Part shown: positions 58,273-64,000 of the stretch, in pieces | How positions within the stretch are numbered: position 1 is the first letter of the stretch | How the letters are laid out: every line of letters begins with the position of its first letter | The notes under the pieces: generated by a model | What the model was told of the DNA's origin: nothing | The model's database searches: none | The model's input: the letters and a program-made list of their open reading frames with translations, nothing else | Assembly (NCBI RefSeq): GCF_003073375.1 | Contig: NZ_CP029002.1 | Location: forward strand, 2,838,001-2,902,000 | Length of the DNA: 64,000 bases | Direction of reading: 5' to 3' | Source: Lysinibacillus sp. 2017 | Lineage (GTDB): Bacteria; Bacillota; Bacilli; Bacillales_A; Planococcaceae | Translations under genes and position numbers: made by a program

Positions 58273-58449
58273 CTTTTTTCGCTCCCTTAATAAAAAATGT
58301 ATGTATACTTTCTTACATTCATTATTTCATCAAGAACGATTAATGTAAATATTTACAAGGTGACTAAATTCGTAACGATTGTTTAAAATTCATGTTTTTT
58401 CACTAAATATACATATTTTAGCTAATTTACTCTCTTTTCACCAAAAGAA

Positions 58450-58491
58450 AAAGGATTTTCAAGCGCACGATGGCTACTTGAAAATCCTTTA
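58450..58491 (-). terminator. Terminator of the suf operon
   Basis: AAAGGATTTTCAAG pairs with CTTGAAAATCCTTT downstream of sufB; a T-run follows on the minus strand. Confidence 0.9.
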
Positions 58492-58506
58492 GGAAAATCG
58501 AACTTA

Positions 58507-59904
58507 TTATCCGATTGAACCTTCCATCTCGAATTTGATTAGGCGGTTCATTTCTACTGCATATTCCATTGGTAGTTCTTTTGTGAACGGCTCGATGAAG
58601 CCCATTACGATCATTTCTGTCGCTTCTTGTTCAGAAATACCACGGCTCATAAGGTAGAATAATTGTTCTTCAGATACTTTTGAAACTTTCGCTTCGTGTT
58701 CTAAAGATACGTTATTGTTTAAGATTTCGTTGTATGGAATTGTATCTGATGTAGATGCATTGTCCATGATTAATGTGTCACATTCGATGTTTGCACGAGC
58801 GCCAGTAGCGTTCTTACCGAATTTAACTTGACCCATATACGTAACCTTACCACCTTGTTTAGCAATCGATTTAGATACGATTGTTGAAGATGTATTCGGT
58901 GCTAAGTGAATCATTTTCGCACCAGCGTGTTGATGTTGACCTTTACCAGCAATCGCGATTGATAATGTCATACCACGTGCGCCTTCACCTTTAAGGATAC
59001 ATGCTGGGTATTTCATTGTTAATTTAGAACCAATGTTACCGTCGATCCATTCCATTGTACCGTTTTCTTCAACTACAGTACGTTTTGTAACTAGGTTGTA
59101 TACGTTATTTGCCCAGTTTTGGATTGTTGTATAACGGCAGTAAGCGTTCTTTTTAACAATGATTTCTACTACAGCTGAGTGTAGAGAGTTTGTAGTATAA
59201 ACTGGTGCTGTACAGCCTTCTACGTAGTGTACAGCTGCATCTTCGTCTACGATGATCAGCGTACGTTCGAATTGACCCATGTTTTCAGAGTTAATACGGA
59301 AGTAAGCTTGTAATGGTGTGTCTAATTTAACGCCTTTAGGCATATAAATGAATGATCCACCAGACCAAACTGCTGAGTTTAAAGCAGCGAACTTATTATC
59401 TGTATAAGGAATTACTGTACCCCAGTGTTTTTTGAAAATTTCTTCGTTTTCTCTTAACGCTGAGTCTGTATCTTTAAAGATGATTCCCATATCAGTAAGA
59501 TCTTGCTTCATGTTATGGTAAACTACTTCAGATTCATACTGAGCAGATACACCTGCAAGATATTTTTGTTCTGCTTCAGGAATACCTAATTTATCAAATG
59601 TTGCTTTGATTTCTTCAGGTACCTCATCCCAAGATTTTTGTGTAGCTTCAGATGGTTTTACGTAATACGTAATTTCATCGAAGTTTAACGATGCAAGGTC
59701 GCCACCCCATTGTGGCATTGGCAATTCATAGAATTTATTAAGAGCTTTTAAGCGGTAATCAAGCATCCACTGTGGCTCATCTTTCATGTTTGAGATTTCA
59801 CGTACGATTTCTTCTGTTAATCCACGTTCAGAACGGAAAATTGATACGTCCTTGTCATGGAAGCCATATTTGTAATCGCCGATATCAGGCATTTTTTTAG
59901 CCAT
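58507..59904 (-). CDS. sufB: Fe-S cluster assembly protein SufB
   Basis: A 465-residue member of the SufBCD scaffold complex, on which Fe-S clusters are built. It has [32 protein letters not shown] and [20 protein letters not shown], with cysteine and glutamate ligands typical of SufB. The ATG at 59904 follows GGAGGAG. It is the last gene of sufC-D-S-U-B and is separated from sufU by a 340-base region of structured repeats. Confidence 0.97.
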   Translation of the reverse strand: MAKKMPDIGDYKYGFHDKDVSIFRSERGLTEEIVREISNMKDEPQWMLDYRLKALNKFYELPMPQWGGDLASLNFDEITYYVKPSEATQKSWDEVPEEIKATFDKLGIPEAEQKYLAGVSAQYESEVVYHNMKQDLTDMGIIFKDTDSALRENEEIFKKHWGTVIPYTDNKFAALNSAVWSGGSFIYMPKGVKLDTPLQAYFRINSENMGQFERTLIIVDEDAAVHYVEGCTAPVYTTNSLHSAVVEIIVKKNAYCRYTTIQNWANNVYNLVTKRTVVEENGTMEWIDGNIGSKLTMKYPACILKGEGARGMTLSIAIAGKGQHQHAGAKMIHLAPNTSSTIVSKSIAKQGGKVTYMGQVKFGKNATGARANIECDTLIMDNASTSDTIPYNEILNNNVSLEHEAKVSKVSEEQLFYLMSRGISEQEATEMIVMGFIEPFTKELPMEYAVEMNRLIKFEMEGSIG

Positions 59905-59920
59905 GTTGTCTCCTCCGTTC

Positions 59921-60236
59921 ATTAACTAAAAGTGTAAAATCGCTCGTTTAGCTGTGACAGATGTTGGAGAACTCTGACAAGTGTGCTCGCACACGCAGGA
60001 AGCGATCGAAACATCCGAACAGCTAGCGATTTTACCTGGATATTAACTAAAAGTGCTAAAGTGCTCGTTCAGTCACGACAGGCACTGGAGAAAGTCACAT
60101 AGTGTGCTTGCACGCGAAGTGACTTTTGAAGTGTCCGAGTGGCTAGCGCTTTAGCCTGGATATTAACTAAAAGTGCTAAAGTGCTCGTTCCACCAGGACA
60201 AGCGCTGAAGTGTCCGAGCGGCTAGCACTTTAGCCT
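59921..60236 (-). repeat. Three tandem structured repeat units between sufU and sufB
   Basis: Units at 59921-60041, 60042-60161 and 60162-60236 share a linker (ATTAACTAAAAGTG on the plus strand) and a closing stem. The stem is TAAAATCGCT/AGCGATTTTA in the first unit and CTAAAGTGCT/AGCACTTTAG in the third, so pairing is kept although the bases differ. The second unit has one mismatch. Units one and two carry an extra internal arm of unrelated sequence; the third lacks it. The gap holds no gene and no clear terminator T-run. Confidence 0.85.
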
Positions 60237-60244
60237 AACTTGCA

Positions 60245-63211
<2,967 letters not shown>

Positions 63212-63229
63212 CTTCGTCGTCCTCCTTAA

Positions 63230-64000
63230 TTATGCTTCTTCTGTAATAGCGTCAGTATTCTCGATACCTAACTCTTGTTTAATCCATTCGTAACCATCAG
63301 CTTCTAAACGTTGCGCTAATTCTGCACCGCCAGATTTCACTACTTTACCTTGCATCATTACATGTACTTTATCAGGAGTAATGTAGTTAAGTAGACGTTG
63401 GTAGTGAGTAATCATTAAGCATGCAAAGCCTTCGCCACGCATCTCGTTAATCCCTTTAGATACTACTTTTAATGCATCGATATCTAAACCAGAATCAATT
63501 TCGTCTAAAATACCGAAAGTTGGTTTGATCATCATCATTTGTAGAATTTCGTTACGTTTTTTCTCACCACCAGAGAAGCCTTCGTTTAAGTAACGTTGTG
63601 CCATTTCTTCTGGCATTTCTAAGAATTCCATAGTTTTGTCTAATTCACGGATAAATTTCATTAATGAAATTTCATTGCCTTCTTCGCGACGAGCATTAAT
63701 TGCTGATCGTAAGAAGTCTGCGTTTGTTACACCCGTAATTTCTGATGGATATTGCATACCTAAGAATAGACCAGCTTTCGCGCGTTCATCTACTTCCATT
63801 TCTAGTACGTTTTCACCGTTGATTAAAACTTCACCTTGAGTTACTACATATTTAGGGTGACCCATAATTGCTGAAGCTAATGTTGATTTACCAGTTCCGT
63901 TTGGACCCATGATTGCGTGTACTTCGCCAGTGTTAATAGTAAGGTTTAAACCTTTTAAAATCTCTTTTCCGTCAATTTCAACGTGAAGATCTTTAATTTC
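63230..64000 (-). CDS. sufC: Fe-S assembly ATPase SufC, start outside window
   Basis: ABC-type ATPase of the SufBCD complex. The visible 256 residues include Walker A GPNGTGKST, signature FSGGEKKRNEI, Walker B FGILDEIDSGLDIDA and the H-loop MITHYQR. The frame is open to the window edge and reads EIKDLHVEIDGKEIL, so only a few N-terminal residues are missing. It is the first gene of the suf operon as far as can be seen. Confidence 0.97.
   Translation of the reverse strand, partial: EIKDLHVEIDGKEILKGLNLTINTGEVHAIMGPNGTGKSTLASAIMGHPKYVVTQGEVLINGENVLEMEVDERAKAGLFLGMQYPSEITGVTNADFLRSAINARREEGNEISLMKFIRELDKTMEFLEMPEEMAQRYLNEGFSGGEKKRNEILQMMMIKPTFGILDEIDSGLDIDALKVVSKGINEMRGEGFACLMITHYQRLLNYITPDKVHVMMQGKVVKSGGAELAQRLEADGYEWIKQELGIENTDAITEEA

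Noticed and set aside
59921-60236. Possibility that the sufU-sufB units are T-box leaders or tRNA-like genes
   Set aside because: No specifier loop, T-box sequence, cloverleaf or terminator T-run could be found; the layout is that of nested stems only.

Overview
The window is a low-GC chromosomal segment from a spore-forming Firmicute. Strong purine-rich ribosome binding sites, many TTG and GTG starts, an S-box riboswitch, the sporulation gene yunB and long runs of gene order known from Bacillus subtilis place it in the Bacillales. The mix of genes suggests a Planococcaceae-type genus such as Solibacillus or Lysinibacillus; that genus guess is an inference from gene content and was not tested by a search.

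Layout: (1) 1-16,000 holds the tail of a gamma-carbonic-anhydrase-like gene, divergent metK (SAM riboswitch) and pckA (predicted CcpN operator), ytmA, ytkD, dps, a three-gene yidD operon, a Zur-box zinc-binding lipoprotein gene, the menaquinone operon menF-menD-menH-menB-menE, a DksA-type zinc finger gene and an autoregulated MerR/TipAS regulator. (2) 16,084-25,996 is an RNA island read leftward: one rrn operon (16S-23S-5S) followed by 19 tRNA genes, then a second, nearly identical 20-tRNA array without rRNA, separated by about 0.95 kb holding a decayed gene. (3) 25,996-45,400 holds a DMT exporter, an MgtC-like protein, a CDF metal exporter, an iron alcohol dehydrogenase, glutamate dehydrogenase, the S1 protein YugI, an SNF-type sodium symporter, patB, ppiB, an MFS exporter next to a class A penicillin-binding protein, leucyl aminopeptidase, yuiD/yuiB, a Nudix hydrolase and a degenerate EAL protein. 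(4) 45,579-46,691 is a small decayed integrative element bounded by 44-bp direct repeats of the 3' end of an IscA/HesB-type gene. (5) 46,650-58,272 holds Fe-S and housekeeping genes (yutM, yutI, yutJ, yutF, yutE, yutD, lipA, yunB, an HD-GYP protein, yunD and a frameshifted DUF72 gene). (6) 58,507-64,000 is the suf Fe-S assembly operon sufC-D-S-U-B, with an unusual triple structured repeat between sufU and sufB.

Several parts connect. The suf operon, yutM and yutI supply Fe-S clusters, which LipA needs. SAM made by MetK is used by LipA and is the ligand of the metK riboswitch. The men operon lacks menC, and a possible menA scar lies beside menF. The most unusual structures are the covarying repeat units ahead of sufB, the integration scar in yutM, the duplicated tRNA array with loss of one leucine tRNA, a hairpin that contains the yunB ribosome binding site, and a motif that recurs just after three leftward terminators.
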